Below, piece by piece: positions 1-7,785 of a DNA stretch of 64,000 nt. Origin of the DNA: Pseudomonas wuhanensis (GTDB taxonomy: Bacteria; Pseudomonadota; Gammaproteobacteria; Pseudomonadales; Pseudomonadaceae). A program made the position numbers and the translations under genes. The DNA lies in the NCBI RefSeq assembly GCF_030687395.1, contig NZ_CP117430.1:4650001-4714000 (forward strand). The letters are read 5' to 3'. Within the stretch, counting starts at the first letter, position 1. Each line of letters starts with the position of its first letter. The notes beneath the pieces are model-generated. The model was not told the DNA's origin and ran no database searches. It saw nothing but the letters and a program-made list of their open reading frames with translations.

Positions 1-220
1 CGAGGAACAGGCCGGCGCGCTGCACGAGAAAGTCGAAGATGCGCTGTTGCGGGCAGCCTATCGCTTCAGCCATTACAACCAGGTGCACACCGCTGCCCTG
101 CTGGGGCTGAGCCGCAACGTAACCCGCACTCGGCTGATCAAGATCGGCGAATTGGCGGTGAATAAACGCCGACCCACGGAGAACCTGCAGGGTGAGCGAT
201 TGATGCAGTTGTCGATCTAG
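1..220 (+). CDS. Sigma-54-dependent Fis-family transcriptional regulator, C-terminal fragment
   Basis: Only the last 72 codons lie in the window; the reading frame begins at base 2 and ends with TAG at 218-220. The fragment carries a Fis-type helix-turn-helix, with the recognition region TAALLGLSRNVTRTRLIKIG, typical of the DNA-binding tail of enhancer-binding proteins that activate sigma-54 promoters (SfnR-like proteins have a very similar tail). The AAA+ domain is outside the window, so the signal it answers to cannot be read. Its stop codon overlaps by 4 bases the stop of the convergent monooxygenase gene. Confidence 0.7.
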   Translation, partial: EEQAGALHEKVEDALLRAAYRFSHYNQVHTAALLGLSRNVTRTRLIKIGELAVNKRRPTENLQGERLMQLSI

Positions 221-582
221 CCGATCAGCGTGCAGTGCAATGCGTTGTCGTGGCTAAGCGCCAGGCTATGCAGCACCTGAAATGAGCCGAAGGTGACGGT
301 TTTCGCCCGATGGGCGCGAATCAGCTGCCAGAAATCCTGCTCGCCGCTTTCGAAGCTCTGAAAGGCAGCTTCTCCGGCTTCGCGGGATTGCCATTGCAGG
401 TAGTTGAGCACCCGCCGGCCATCGTCGCTGGCCTGGATGTTGGCACTCAAGAAACCTGGGTAGCCTTGGGCCAGACGTTCAGTGTGCGCCGACAGTGCCG
501 ACACCAGCGCGGCCTGCTGACGGGGTTCGATCTCGAATTCGATCAGTTGGGTGAAGCTGCGATTTTTCTCTGGCGCGTGCAT
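217..582 (-). CDS. Antibiotic biosynthesis monooxygenase (ABM) family protein, SoxR target
   Basis: A 121-residue protein with one ABM-type ferredoxin-like alpha+beta domain (roughly residues 10-95), containing the family-typical segment YPGFLSANIQASDDGRRVLN and then a YLQW strand. Such small proteins are cofactor-light monooxygenases or heme/quinone-related enzymes; the substrate cannot be told from sequence. It is divergent from soxR, and the intergenic region holds a SoxR-type promoter reading toward this gene, so it should be induced by redox-cycling compounds. The arrangement matches the P. aeruginosa PA2274-soxR pair (established knowledge). The start at 582 is the first ATG after that promoter. 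Confidence 0.85.
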   Translation of the reverse strand: MHAPEKNRSFTQLIEFEIEPRQQAALVSALSAHTERLAQGYPGFLSANIQASDDGRRVLNYLQWQSREAGEAAFQSFESGEQDFWQLIRAHRAKTVTFGSFQVLHSLALSHDNALHCTLIG

Positions 583-631
583 GAATAGTCCCCACTCACT
601 GTAAGCCGGATCTTGCGATCCGAAGGCCTGC

Positions 632-662
632 AGGGTAAAACCTCGAGCTAACTAGAGGTCAA
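632..662 (-). promoter_or_regulatory. SoxR-dependent promoter with SoxR box
   Basis: On the minus strand a -35 element TTGACC (657-662) and a -10 element TACCCT (632-637) are separated by 19 bases. This overlong spacer is typical of MerR-family activated promoters. The spacer contains CCTCGAGCTAACTAGAGG (641-658), a near-palindrome differing at two arm positions from perfect symmetry and closely matching the known SoxR box. It drives the monooxygenase gene; the box ends 18 bases before the soxR ATG, so soxR may be autoregulated too. Confidence 0.85.
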
Positions 663-676
663 GGGGCATCTTTTAA

Positions 677-1126
677 ATGATCACCTCGCAAAACCTGCAT
701 AAAGAGCTGACCGTCGGCCAAGTGGCCGCCCGCAGTGGTGTGGCGGTCACGGCGCTGCATTTCTATGAATCCAAAGGCCTGATCAAAAGCAATCGCAATC
801 AAGGCAATCAGCGGCGTTATCCGCGGGAAGTGTTGCGCCGAGTGGCGCTGATCAAAGTGGCCCAGCGCCTGGGGATTCCGCTCGCGGAGATCGGCGAGGC
901 GTTGAAATCCCTGCCGGACAACCGTGCGCCGACAGCAGCAGACTGGAAGGTGTTGTCGGCGCAGTGGAGCCGGGATCTGGATGAGCGGATCAATCAGCTG
1001 ACCCTGCTGCGGGACAAGCTCAATGGGTGTATCGGGTGTGGATGTTTGTCGATGGAGGCGTGTCCGCTGCGTAACTTTGGTGATGTGTTGGGGGAGCGTG
1101 GGCCGGGGGCGCAGTTGCTGTCATGA
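677..1126 (+). CDS. soxR: Redox-sensitive transcriptional activator SoxR
   Basis: A 149-residue MerR-family regulator. The N-terminal winged helix-turn-helix (about residues 11-30, then the [10 protein letters not shown] wing) is followed by a dimerisation helix and a C-terminal cysteine cluster C118-x2-C121-x-C123-x5-C129, which binds the [2Fe-2S] cluster sensed by redox-cycling drugs. Length and cluster spacing are standard for SoxR. In pseudomonads SoxR activates a few efflux and monooxygenase genes directly, without SoxS (established knowledge). The ATG at 677 follows AAGGGG. It is divergent from its likely target. Confidence 0.95.
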   Translation: MITSQNLHKELTVGQVAARSGVAVTALHFYESKGLIKSNRNQGNQRRYPREVLRRVALIKVAQRLGIPLAEIGEALKSLPDNRAPTAADWKVLSAQWSRDLDERINQLTLLRDKLNGCIGCGCLSMEACPLRNFGDVLGERGPGAQLLS

Positions 1127-1248
1127 TCGCTGAACAGTGGCACTGCTGCTCGTCGGGCACTCGGTTGCGGGGAAGGGGCTGACCTATAGTATTTCGACCG
1201 AAAATCGGCGAAGGAACACCTTAACCCCATAACAAAAGGAGAACCGTC

Positions 1249-1707
1249 ATGAGCGTAAAACCTATTCCAGAGGGTTATCACAGCATCACTCCTTATCTGG
1301 GCATTCAGAAAGCTGCCGAAGCTATCGACTTCTACAAGAAAGCCTTTGGCGCCACCGAAGTCATGCGCCTGTCCATGCCCGATGGCGGCATCGGGCATGC
1401 CGAACTGCGTATCGGCGACTGCCCGATCATGCTGGGCACACCCTGCGACCAGGGTCCATTGAGCAACCCGGACAACTCGCCGTCAGTCGGGCTGCATCTG
1501 TATGTGAACGATGTAGACAAGTCCTTTAAACAGGCAATCGATGCCGGTGCCACGCAGGTGTCCGAGGTCAAGGATCAGTTTTATGGCGACCGTTCGGGGA
1601 CTTTGAAGGACCCTTATGGGCATCTGTGGTTTTTGTCCACGCGTAAAGAGGATCTGACTCAGGAGCAGATTGAACAGCGGGCGAAGGAGATGTTTAAGCA
1701 GGGTTGA
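1249..1707 (+). CDS. VOC family protein (PhnB-like glyoxalase/bleomycin-resistance fold)
   Basis: A 152-residue vicinal-oxygen-chelate protein. It starts with the PhnB-like segment YHSITPYLGIQKAAEAIDFY and ends with DPYGHLWFLSTRKEDL, the second half of the paired beta-alpha-beta-beta-beta modules, with the usual GH..E and YGHLW metal-site positions. PhnB-type proteins are usually of unknown substrate, so no reaction is claimed. A strong AAAAGGAG ribosome-binding site lies 6-8 bases before the ATG. The gene stands alone between soxR and a REP pair. Confidence 0.85.
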   Translation: MSVKPIPEGYHSITPYLGIQKAAEAIDFYKKAFGATEVMRLSMPDGGIGHAELRIGDCPIMLGTPCDQGPLSNPDNSPSVGLHLYVNDVDKSFKQAIDAGATQVSEVKDQFYGDRSGTLKDPYGHLWFLSTRKEDLTQEQIEQRAKEMFKQG

Positions 1708-1730
1708 GATCTTCAGTGCCTGATCCGGCC

Positions 1731-1827
1731 TCATCGCGGGCAAGCCCGCTCCCACAGGGATCTCTGTTGTTCACAGATAATGTGTTCAACACACAAATCC
1801 TGTGGGAGCGGGCTTGCCCGCGATGGG
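1731..1827. repeat. REP pair (REPIN-like), interrupted at its right edge by the IS element
   Basis: Two inverted copies of the window's main REP sequence: TCATCGCGGGCAAGCCCGCT onward at 1731-1758, and its inverted form at 1799-1827, separated by about 40 bases. Each copy contains the GCGGGCAAGCCCGC palindrome and a CTCCCACAGG tail. The outermost ten bases (CCGCGATGGG, 1818-1827) are duplicated at 3206-3215 by the IS insertion. Confidence 0.9.
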
Positions 1828-3205
1828 CATAGGTATCTACACATCTCTAAAGTCTTCGGCTGGCCACCCAGCCGATGGCCTCTTTAGCAAAACCCGCCAG
1901 TTCCTGGGGCGTGTATTGCTCCAATGTCTCGCACATGGCCAAAAGCATGTATAAACCGGCCAGCAGCGCGGAAGCCGTCACCGGCTGCGAGCGCTTCATC
2001 TGTCGACCAGACAGACGGACCAAAAAATCCCGTGTTTGCTCAGCAAACTCCCCCTTAGCCCGCATCAGACGCCAACTGACAGCACATGCCTGACTGGCGA
2101 TCAACAGCCGTTTGAACACCGCTTCACCGCTCTCTTGCTGCCAGTTTTCCAGCTGATGCCCACCCCCTTTAAGCAGTTTGAAGTAGGACTCGATACGCCA
2201 GCGCCAGTAATACCAGAGCGCCAATCGTTCATCTGCGACCTCTTGCTCAAGGTTGCTCAGCAAATACCATTCGGCCAGCAGGTGACCATCGGCTCCCAGT
2301 ATTCGGCTCACGACGAGCCGGGCCGGCAACGGCTCACCAGACTTGCGCAGCGTCTTGCGGTCGGCCCTGTCTTTGGTGAAAGGCTGGGCTTGGCGAGTCA
2401 GCACGACGGCGGTTTCTCCCACCCATTGAATGGCCGGTTTTCCTTTGTAGTCCACCTTGCGAGTTTTGCGGTAGGTCATCTCGCGAGCAATTTGACTCAG
2501 GGCCCTCGATTGACCTGCATGACTGGCCGTGGAACCGGCCTTGACTCGCACCAGCCATTGCCGACCTTCGGCCTGCCATTGCCTCAGGTGAGCGACCGAA
2601 TCAGCCTCTCGATCCACGATATGGACAAGCGGCTTGGCAAAATTCTGCTGTTCCAGCCAAGTGATACGTTGTGTCAGTTCATGCAGATGCTTCTCAGGGG
2701 CCAGCACTTCTTCGGCTCGCGTGCTGAGCACGCCGTCCCTGGTCGCTAGATTCTGAGCAGGAGTACAGATCGGTGCACCGTCACGATCCGTGACGAGCAG
2801 GCTGCTTTGCAGCTCGTAACCGATGTCGCCCCGGTGGGTCATTTGCAGGCGATCAGCCTTGCTGTGGTGGTGCATGTAATTGAGCCGAGACCAATCATGC
2901 ATGACCAGCGCGTAATCATCGCAGTCATCTCGACAACCCTCGTGGGCTAACGCCAGCAGCGGTTTAACCAGGTCAACGGGCCGAACCCGGTCATTGCTCA
3001 AAAATCGCCAAAGGGCTTGCGTCTGTGCAAAAGCCTTGTCGCTTCGCGGCAAGGCTTTCATCCCGGCGGCCAGCGCCGGTAGTCCATTACTGTGTCCCAT
3101 GACTAACTCGTCGTATCGTTTTGTCAGTCGGGCATCTAGCCCGGTCATTTGATATCCATGCCGTCCCTTTATAGACCAGGATCGGGAGATGTGTAGATAC
3201 CTATG
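1828..3205 (-). mobile_element. IS4-family insertion sequence, 1378 bp, apparently complete
   Basis: Bounded by perfect 20-bp inverted repeats CATAGGTATCTACACATCTC at 1828-1847 and, inverted, at 3186-3205. It is flanked by a 10-bp target duplication CCGCGATGGG at 1818-1827 and 3206-3215. One transposase gene fills the element. Size, repeat length and duplication length fit the IS4 family. The identical flanks and intact gene argue for a fairly recent insertion. The target is the end of a REP sequence. Confidence 0.93.
1847..3148 (-). CDS. IS4-family transposase
   Basis: DDE transposase of 433 residues. It carries the IS4 signature Y-x2-R-x3-E-x6-K in WYYWRWRIESYFKLLKGG, which includes the catalytic Glu, and the upstream catalytic Asp regions MHDWSRLNY and HIVDREADS. 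The N-terminal part (ALWRFLSNDRV) matches the family's DNA-binding domain. The open frame continues upstream to 3283, but that crosses the right inverted repeat into flanking DNA. The ATG at 3148 (MTGLDARLTK) is therefore chosen. The stop codon begins inside the left inverted repeat. No frameshift was seen. Confidence 0.9.
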   Translation of the reverse strand: MTGLDARLTKRYDELVMGHSNGLPALAAGMKALPRSDKAFAQTQALWRFLSNDRVRPVDLVKPLLALAHEGCRDDCDDYALVMHDWSRLNYMHHHSKADRLQMTHRGDIGYELQSSLLVTDRDGAPICTPAQNLATRDGVLSTRAEEVLAPEKHLHELTQRITWLEQQNFAKPLVHIVDREADSVAHLRQWQAEGRQWLVRVKAGSTASHAGQSRALSQIAREMTYRKTRKVDYKGKPAIQWVGETAVVLTRQAQPFTKDRADRKTLRKSGEPLPARLVVSRILGADGHLLAEWYLLSNLEQEVADERLALWYYWRWRIESYFKLLKGGGHQLENWQQESGEAVFKRLLIASQACAVSWRLMRAKGEFAEQTRDFLVRLSGRQMKRSQPVTASALLAGLYMLLAMCETLEQYTPQELAGFAKEAIGWVASRRL

Positions 3206-3280
3206 CCGCGATGGGGCCATCACATTCAACATCAATGCTGACTGCTCCCACTCAGGGCAGAAACACGAAACATTTACTTT

Positions 3281-3304
3281 CATATCCCCTTTCGGGATTT
3301 TCGA
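3281..3304 (+). promoter_or_regulatory. Possible degenerate PvdS/ECF promoter of the fpv operon
   Basis: CATAT (3281-3285), sixteen bases, then CGA (3302-3304). This has the same spacing as the PvdS iron-starvation box TAAAT-N16-CGT but three mismatches. The 213-base stretch between the IS target duplication and fpvG holds no better PvdS, Fur or Zur site that I can see. The fpv operon is known to be iron-regulated in P. aeruginosa, so a promoter is expected here; this particular assignment is weak. Confidence 0.25.
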
Positions 3305-3428
3305 TGCTCATACGTCTTATTTAGATGCAGTCGGTCGCGCAGGCAAAAGCCACGGCCGGACTTTTCATGGACCGCAACGCTGGGAAGCCCGCAGCAGTGG
3401 TCCTCTCATCGAAACAAGACCGTTAATC

Positions 3429-4634
3429 ATGTCGAAGAAATCCCGTTCAAAACTCTGGTTTCTGGTCCATAGCTGGCTGGCGCTGCCCATCTGGTTCTTT
3501 GTATTGATCGTCTGTGTGACCGGCACGCTGGCGGTGGTCAGTCAGGAAATCATCTGGCTGGCCAACCCGCAAATGCGTGCCAGCCCGCCTTCGGACGATG
3601 CGCCGCGGCTCAACTATGACGAGATCATTGCCGCCATCAAAAAGGCCGAGCCCCAGACGCTGGTCGAGGGCATCAGTCGCCCCGACGAGTCGCATTTCGC
3701 CCTCGACGTGGACGTCAGTTACCCGGACGGACGCTCGGTGACAGTGTATGTGAACCCCTACAGCGGGGTGATCCAGGGCACCGCTCCACCATTCAACTTC
3801 AAGGCATTCACCCGCGCACTGCATGGCTGGTGGCTAGTGCCGTTCACCAACGGCTACAGCTGGGGCTGGTATCTGGTGTCGTTTCTCGCGCTACCGATGC
3901 TGGCGTCGCTGGTGACCGGGCTGGTGGTCTACAAACGGTTCTGGAAAGGCTTCTTCCGACCGACCCTGCGCATTCGCCATGGCGCGCGGATTTTCTGGGG
4001 CGACTTTCACCGGCTCAGCGGCATCTGGTCGATCTGGTTCATCGCGGTGATCTCAATCACCGGTGTCTGGTTCCTGATCAAGGCGATTCTGTTCGACAAC
4101 CAGATTTCGATTACCACAGAACCGGTGGTGTCGGTCGTCTCGCGCGAAAGCGTGCCGTTGACCAGCACCGGCAAACCGGCTCCGATGATCAGTCTGGAAC
4201 AGGCCATCAAGGTCGCTCAGGAGCAAATCCCCGGACTTGACGCCAGTTTTGTCACCCTGCCGAGCAACGCCTACAGCCACCTCTCAGTGGGCGGTCGAAG
4301 CTGGTATCCGCTGATGTTCCAGACGGCCGAGGTCAACCCGTACAACGGCGATATTGCCAGCACGCGGTTGCTGACCGATCGCACCGGCCTGGAGTTCGTG
4401 ACCGAGTCGATGCGTCCATTGCACACCGGTGATTTTGGCGGGATCTGGATCAAGCTGATCTGGTTTTTCTTCGGTTTGCTGCTGAGCATGATGGTGCTCA
4501 GCGGGTTGCTGATCTGGACCAAACGCACCGCCCTGGCCACCGCCAATGCGTTCAAGCGCAGCAACAAGGCCCCGCGCCCGGTGTCGAGACCGCAAACGGT
4601 CATGAACCAACAGACTCCGGAGGGCAACCTGTGA
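3429..4634 (+). CDS. fpvG: Ferripyoverdine reductase FpvG (PepSY-associated TM protein)
   Basis: A 401-residue inner-membrane protein of the PepSY-associated TM family. Four hydrophobic helices are visible: about 10-32 (HSWLALPIWFFVLIVCVTGT), 142-162, 190-212 and 350-372. A large periplasmic segment lies between the first two and another follows helix three. Conserved histidines near the helices (LHGWW, FHRLSG, LHTGDF) could ligate heme. In P. aeruginosa FpvG (PA2403) reduces Fe(III) in ferripyoverdine so that the metal is released in the periplasm (established). The open frame extends upstream to 3189 into the IS, so ATG 3429 is chosen although its ribosome-binding site is weak. First gene of an eight-gene operon. 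Confidence 0.88.
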   Translation: MSKKSRSKLWFLVHSWLALPIWFFVLIVCVTGTLAVVSQEIIWLANPQMRASPPSDDAPRLNYDEIIAAIKKAEPQTLVEGISRPDESHFALDVDVSYPDGRSVTVYVNPYSGVIQGTAPPFNFKAFTRALHGWWLVPFTNGYSWGWYLVSFLALPMLASLVTGLVVYKRFWKGFFRPTLRIRHGARIFWGDFHRLSGIWSIWFIAVISITGVWFLIKAILFDNQISITTEPVVSVVSRESVPLTSTGKPAPMISLEQAIKVAQEQIPGLDASFVTLPSNAYSHLSVGGRSWYPLMFQTAEVNPYNGDIASTRLLTDRTGLEFVTESMRPLHTGDFGGIWIKLIWFFFGLLLSMMVLSGLLIWTKRTALATANAFKRSNKAPRPVSRPQTVMNQQTPEGNL

Positions 4635-5173
4635 GCAAGACGATCACTGCACCGCAGCCTTCCCGGGCGAGCCTGCTCTGGCGCAAATGGCGCTTTCACA
4701 TCAACATTTTCTTGCTGCTGATCCCTCTGGGCTTCATGCCCAAATACTTTGCCGACGCCTCGCTGTTTCGCGGCGACAGCGGACTGGGAGAACGGGAGAT
4801 CGGCGAAATCCAGGTCGGCCCCTGGAGCCTGCAACTGGCCGAACTGCGCAACGAAGCGCCGCGGCTGACCGGCCCCGCCGGCTACATGAAAGGCTTTAAC
4901 GCAGCGCTGTGCGAGCGCTGTCGCGATCAGGTCAAGGCGACTTACCTGCGCATCGGCAAACCTCGCAGCCTGCGCGCGGCCGGGGCGATTTTCTTCGGTA
5001 CGCCGTACCGCATGGGCGCGATGCTGCTAGTGCCTGAGAAGACCAAAGCCGATGCCGAACTGTGGATCACCATGGAAGGCTGGGACGGTGCCATGCATCA
5101 AGCATCCATCCCCCTGAGCCAGGCGTCCCCGGCCACCCTCGCATGGCTGAACAAACAAGGAGGCAAACCATGA
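4631..5173 (+). CDS. fpvH: FpvH, membrane-anchored partner of FpvG
   Basis: A 180-residue protein with one N-terminal membrane anchor (about residues 19-38) and a periplasmic domain. It holds a C-x2-C pair (LCERCRDQ) that may bind metal or form a disulfide. It overlaps fpvG by 4 bases (ATGA-type coupling). By position and size it corresponds to PA2404 FpvH, reported to assist FpvG in iron release from pyoverdine. I recognise no catalytic fold; assignment rests mainly on gene order. Confidence 0.8.
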   Translation: MSKTITAPQPSRASLLWRKWRFHINIFLLLIPLGFMPKYFADASLFRGDSGLGEREIGEIQVGPWSLQLAELRNEAPRLTGPAGYMKGFNAALCERCRDQVKATYLRIGKPRSLRAAGAIFFGTPYRMGAMLLVPEKTKADAELWITMEGWDGAMHQASIPLSQASPATLAWLNKQGGKP

Positions 5174-5490
5174 TCAACGCTTTTCGCCCCGTTCTATTGA
5201 TGTGCTGCGCAGCCTTCAGCACCAGCGCCCTGGCCCATAACCCGATGTGCGAATGCAAGGCCATCGACGCCGAACAGATTCAATGCACCGGCGGTTTTTC
5301 CGACGGCAGCGGCGCACCAGGTGTAACCCTGGACGTAATCGGCTACGACGAAACCATCCTGGTGCCTGGCAAGCTCGGCAGCGATTCGACCCTGACGTTC
5401 AAGAAGCCCGGCGCTGAGTTCTACGTGCTGTTCGACGCCGGTCCCGGCCATGTCGTCGAGATCGACCAAGCCGACATCGAGGCGCCCTGA
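5170..5490 (+). CDS. fpvJ: FpvJ, small periplasmic protein of the ferripyoverdine reduction complex
   Basis: A 106-residue exported protein. The signal peptide ends at STSALA, leaving a mature N-terminus HNPMCECK with one His and two Cys within seven residues, a plausible metal-binding knuckle. The C-terminal part (FYVLFDAGPGHVVEID) resembles the tail of DUF4198-type periplasmic metal-associated proteins. A strong AGGAGG precedes ATG 5170, which overlaps the fpvH stop by 4 bases. An earlier in-frame start would remove the signal peptide from the N-terminus and is rejected. Corresponds by order to PA2405. Confidence 0.8.
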   Translation: MINAFRPVLLMCCAAFSTSALAHNPMCECKAIDAEQIQCTGGFSDGSGAPGVTLDVIGYDETILVPGKLGSDSTLTFKKPGAEFYVLFDAGPGHVVEIDQADIEAP

Positions 5491-5492
5491 AC

Positions 5493-6074
5493 GTGAGTAT
5501 GACGTCGCCCACCACCCAAGTTGTTCGCCCGGCCGGTGCCGGCCACGAAACCCTCTATGTATTGCTGTTGTGCCTGATGATCCTGGCGGTTGCCGGCTCG
5601 GTGGTCGCCTGGCGTGGTGAGGCTCAGGAAGTGAGCATCGTGGGCAGCCATCAGCTGGACGCCCGTCGTGATCTGAGCGCATCCGAGCAAGGTATCTACG
5701 CCGACCTGCGGGTCACGCTGGATGAAATTCATCTGTTGCGTCAGGAACAGCAAGCGTTGCCCACACCCACCACCCTCGCCGATGAAGGCTTTGCGCCGTT
5801 TGCCCAGGACGCCAGTTCTGTCAGCCGCGGCGGCCATGCGTGGCAGTTGCTGGACGCCAAGGCGTACTTCGGCCAGAGCCAGACCCCAACCGTCGCCGGC
5901 TCGTTTTTGATGCGTTTGACCGCTGAAGACGACTCCGCGCCAGACATCTGGCTCAACCGCGGCAGCGCCCTCCCCGTCCCGAACGATCTCACCGACGCGG
6001 CGCTCAACGGCGCCGGCTGGCAGCAGATCGTCGCGCAATTCGATGCTGGGGTCACCCGCCAGCATCGGCATTGA
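5493..6074 (+). CDS. fpvK: FpvK, DUF6162-type membrane protein
   Basis: A 193-residue protein with one transmembrane helix (about 21-40, LYVLLLCLMILAVAGSVVAW) and a periplasmic remainder without recognisable catalytic motifs; I associate it with DUF6162. The start is either GTG 5493 or ATG 5499; there are only two bases between the fpvJ stop and the GTG. It corresponds by order to PA2406 FpvK, the fourth member of the FpvGHJK group. Function beyond complex membership is unknown. Confidence 0.78.
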   Translation: MSMTSPTTQVVRPAGAGHETLYVLLLCLMILAVAGSVVAWRGEAQEVSIVGSHQLDARRDLSASEQGIYADLRVTLDEIHLLRQEQQALPTPTTLADEGFAPFAQDASSVSRGGHAWQLLDAKAYFGQSQTPTVAGSFLMRLTAEDDSAPDIWLNRGSALPVPNDLTDAALNGAGWQQIVAQFDAGVTRQHRH

Positions 6075-6109
6075 ATCCTCGCCTTCACCCGAGAGAAGAC
6101 CGCTTTCCC

Positions 6110-7039
6110 ATGCCCAGTTCATCTCAACGTCATTGCTTTTTTCGCCTGCTGCTGGTCGGCCTGTTTGCCTGTTTGCTGACACCTTTGGCCAGTGCCGATG
6201 AAGCCAAGCGCCTGCGCATCGGCATCACCTTGCATCCTTATTACAGTTACGTGGCCAACATCGTTGGTGACAAGGCCGAAGTGGTGCCGCTGATCCCGGC
6301 CGGTTTCAACCCTCATGCCTACGAACCTCGGGCCGAGGACATCAAACGCATCGGCGGGCTGGACGTGGTCGTGCTCAACGGCGTGGGCCATGACGACTTC
6401 GCCGACCGCATGATCGCCGCCAGCGAAACCCCGAACATCAAGGTGATCGAAGCCAACGAAAACGTGCCCCTGCTGGCCGCCACCGGCGTCGCTGCCCGGG
6501 GTGCCGGCAAGGTGGTCAATCCGCACACATTCCTGTCGATCAGCGCTTCCATTGCCCAGGTCAACAACATCGCCCGGGAACTGGGCAAGCTCGACCCGAC
6601 CAACGCCAAAACCTACACCCAGAACGCCCGCGCCTACGGCAAACGCCTGCGGCAGATGCGCGCCGACGCCCTGGCAAAACTGACCCAGGCGCCGAACGCC
6701 GAGTTGCGCGTGGCCACCGTCCATGCCGCCTACGACTATTTGCTGCGCGAGTTTGGCCTGGAAGTGACCGCCGTGGTCGAGCCGGCCCACGGCATCGAAC
6801 CGAGCCCCAGCCAGCTGAAAAAGACCATCGATCAACTGCGGGAGCTGGACGTGAAAGTGATCTTCTCGGAGGTGGATTTCCCATCCACCTACGTCGAGAC
6901 CATCCAGCGTGAATCCGGGGTGAAGCTGTACCCGCTGTCGCACATTTCCTATGGCGAATACACCGCCGACAAGTACGAAAAAGAAATGACCGGCAACCTC
7001 AACACTGTCGTCCGGGCGATTCAGGAGTCAGGCGCATGA
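6110..7039 (+). CDS. fpvC: FpvC, periplasmic metal-binding protein of the FpvCDEF ABC system
   Basis: A 309-residue cluster A-I (ZnuA/TroA-like) substrate-binding protein with a signal peptide of about 29 residues. The family's metal-ligand regions are present: TLHPYYSY (H42), FNPHAYEP (H69), NPHTFLS, VHAAYDYLL and FSEVDFPS. There is no His-rich loop of the kind seen in ZnuA. In P. aeruginosa FpvC (PA2407) is reported to chelate the ferrous iron released by FpvG. The open frame starts earlier at a TTG (6071) inside fpvK, but ATG 6110 gives a proper signal peptide and follows GAGAGAAG. Confidence 0.87.
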   Translation: MPSSSQRHCFFRLLLVGLFACLLTPLASADEAKRLRIGITLHPYYSYVANIVGDKAEVVPLIPAGFNPHAYEPRAEDIKRIGGLDVVVLNGVGHDDFADRMIAASETPNIKVIEANENVPLLAATGVAARGAGKVVNPHTFLSISASIAQVNNIARELGKLDPTNAKTYTQNARAYGKRLRQMRADALAKLTQAPNAELRVATVHAAYDYLLREFGLEVTAVVEPAHGIEPSPSQLKKTIDQLRELDVKVIFSEVDFPSTYVETIQRESGVKLYPLSHISYGEYTADKYEKEMTGNLNTVVRAIQESGA

Positions 7040-7785
7040 CGGCTAAAGAAACCATCACTGAATCCCCTGTGGTTTCGGGGCCGACGCTGGATTTCGCCGA
7101 AGTCAGCCTGACGCTGGGCCGGACAACGATCCTCGACAAGGTGAGCTTTCAAGTCCAGCCCGGCAGCGTGCATGCACTGGTCGGCCCCAACGGTGGCGGC
7201 AAGAGTTCGCTGATCAAGACCCTGCTGGGGCAAATGCCGCATCAAGGCCGCCTCAGCCTGCAATGGCCTGGCGATCCGGGGACCATCGGCTACGTGCCTC
7301 AGGCCCTGGAATTCGATCGCGGTTTACCGATGACTGTCGATGACTTCATGGCCGCCATGTGCCAGCGGCGCCCGGCGTTCCTCGGGTTGAGCAAACATTA
7401 CGCGGTGGCCATCGGCGAAGCGCTGGAACGGGTCGGTATGCAGGACAAACGCAAGCGGCGTATGGGCGCGTTGTCCGGCGGTGAGCGCCAGCGCGTTTTG
7501 TTGGCCCAAGGACTGATTCCGGCGCCACAGTTGCTGGTGCTCGACGAACCGATGTCGGCCCTCGATGAGGCCGGCATTCAGGTGTTCGAACGGCTACTGG
7601 GCGACTGGCGCCAAAGCGGCATTACCGTGCTGTGGATCGAGCATGATCTGGAAGCGGTCGGGCGACTGGCGGACCGGGTCACCGGGCTCAATCGCCGGGT
7701 GCTGTTCGATGCCACGCCGAAACAGGCACTGACCCCGGAGCGACTGCTGACCCTGTTCTCGACCCATCCCCGGAGCGCTGCCTGA
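7036..7785 (+). CDS. fpvD: FpvD, ABC transporter ATP-binding protein
   Basis: A 249-residue ABC ATPase with Walker A GPNGGGKSS (from residue 50), signature LSGGERQR, Walker B LLVLDEP and the switch histidine in WIEHD. It is most like the ATPases of metal-type (Mn/Zn) importers. It overlaps fpvC by 4 bases, and its TGA overlaps the fpvE ATG by one base, so translation is coupled. It powers inner-membrane passage through FpvE. Confidence 0.9.
   Translation: MTAKETITESPVVSGPTLDFAEVSLTLGRTTILDKVSFQVQPGSVHALVGPNGGGKSSLIKTLLGQMPHQGRLSLQWPGDPGTIGYVPQALEFDRGLPMTVDDFMAAMCQRRPAFLGLSKHYAVAIGEALERVGMQDKRKRRMGALSGGERQRVLLAQGLIPAPQLLVLDEPMSALDEAGIQVFERLLGDWRQSGITVLWIEHDLEAVGRLADRVTGLNRRVLFDATPKQALTPERLLTLFSTHPRSAA

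Noticed and set aside
3149..3283. N-terminal extension of the IS transposase open frame
   Set aside because: It passes through the right inverted repeat (3186-3205) and the target duplication into flanking DNA, so it cannot belong to the element.
3206..3428. Zur, Fur or cobalamin riboswitch upstream of fpvG
   Set aside because: No match to Zur or Fur palindromes, and only isolated bits such as GGGAAGCCCGCAGCAG resemble a riboswitch; the ordered blocks are missing.
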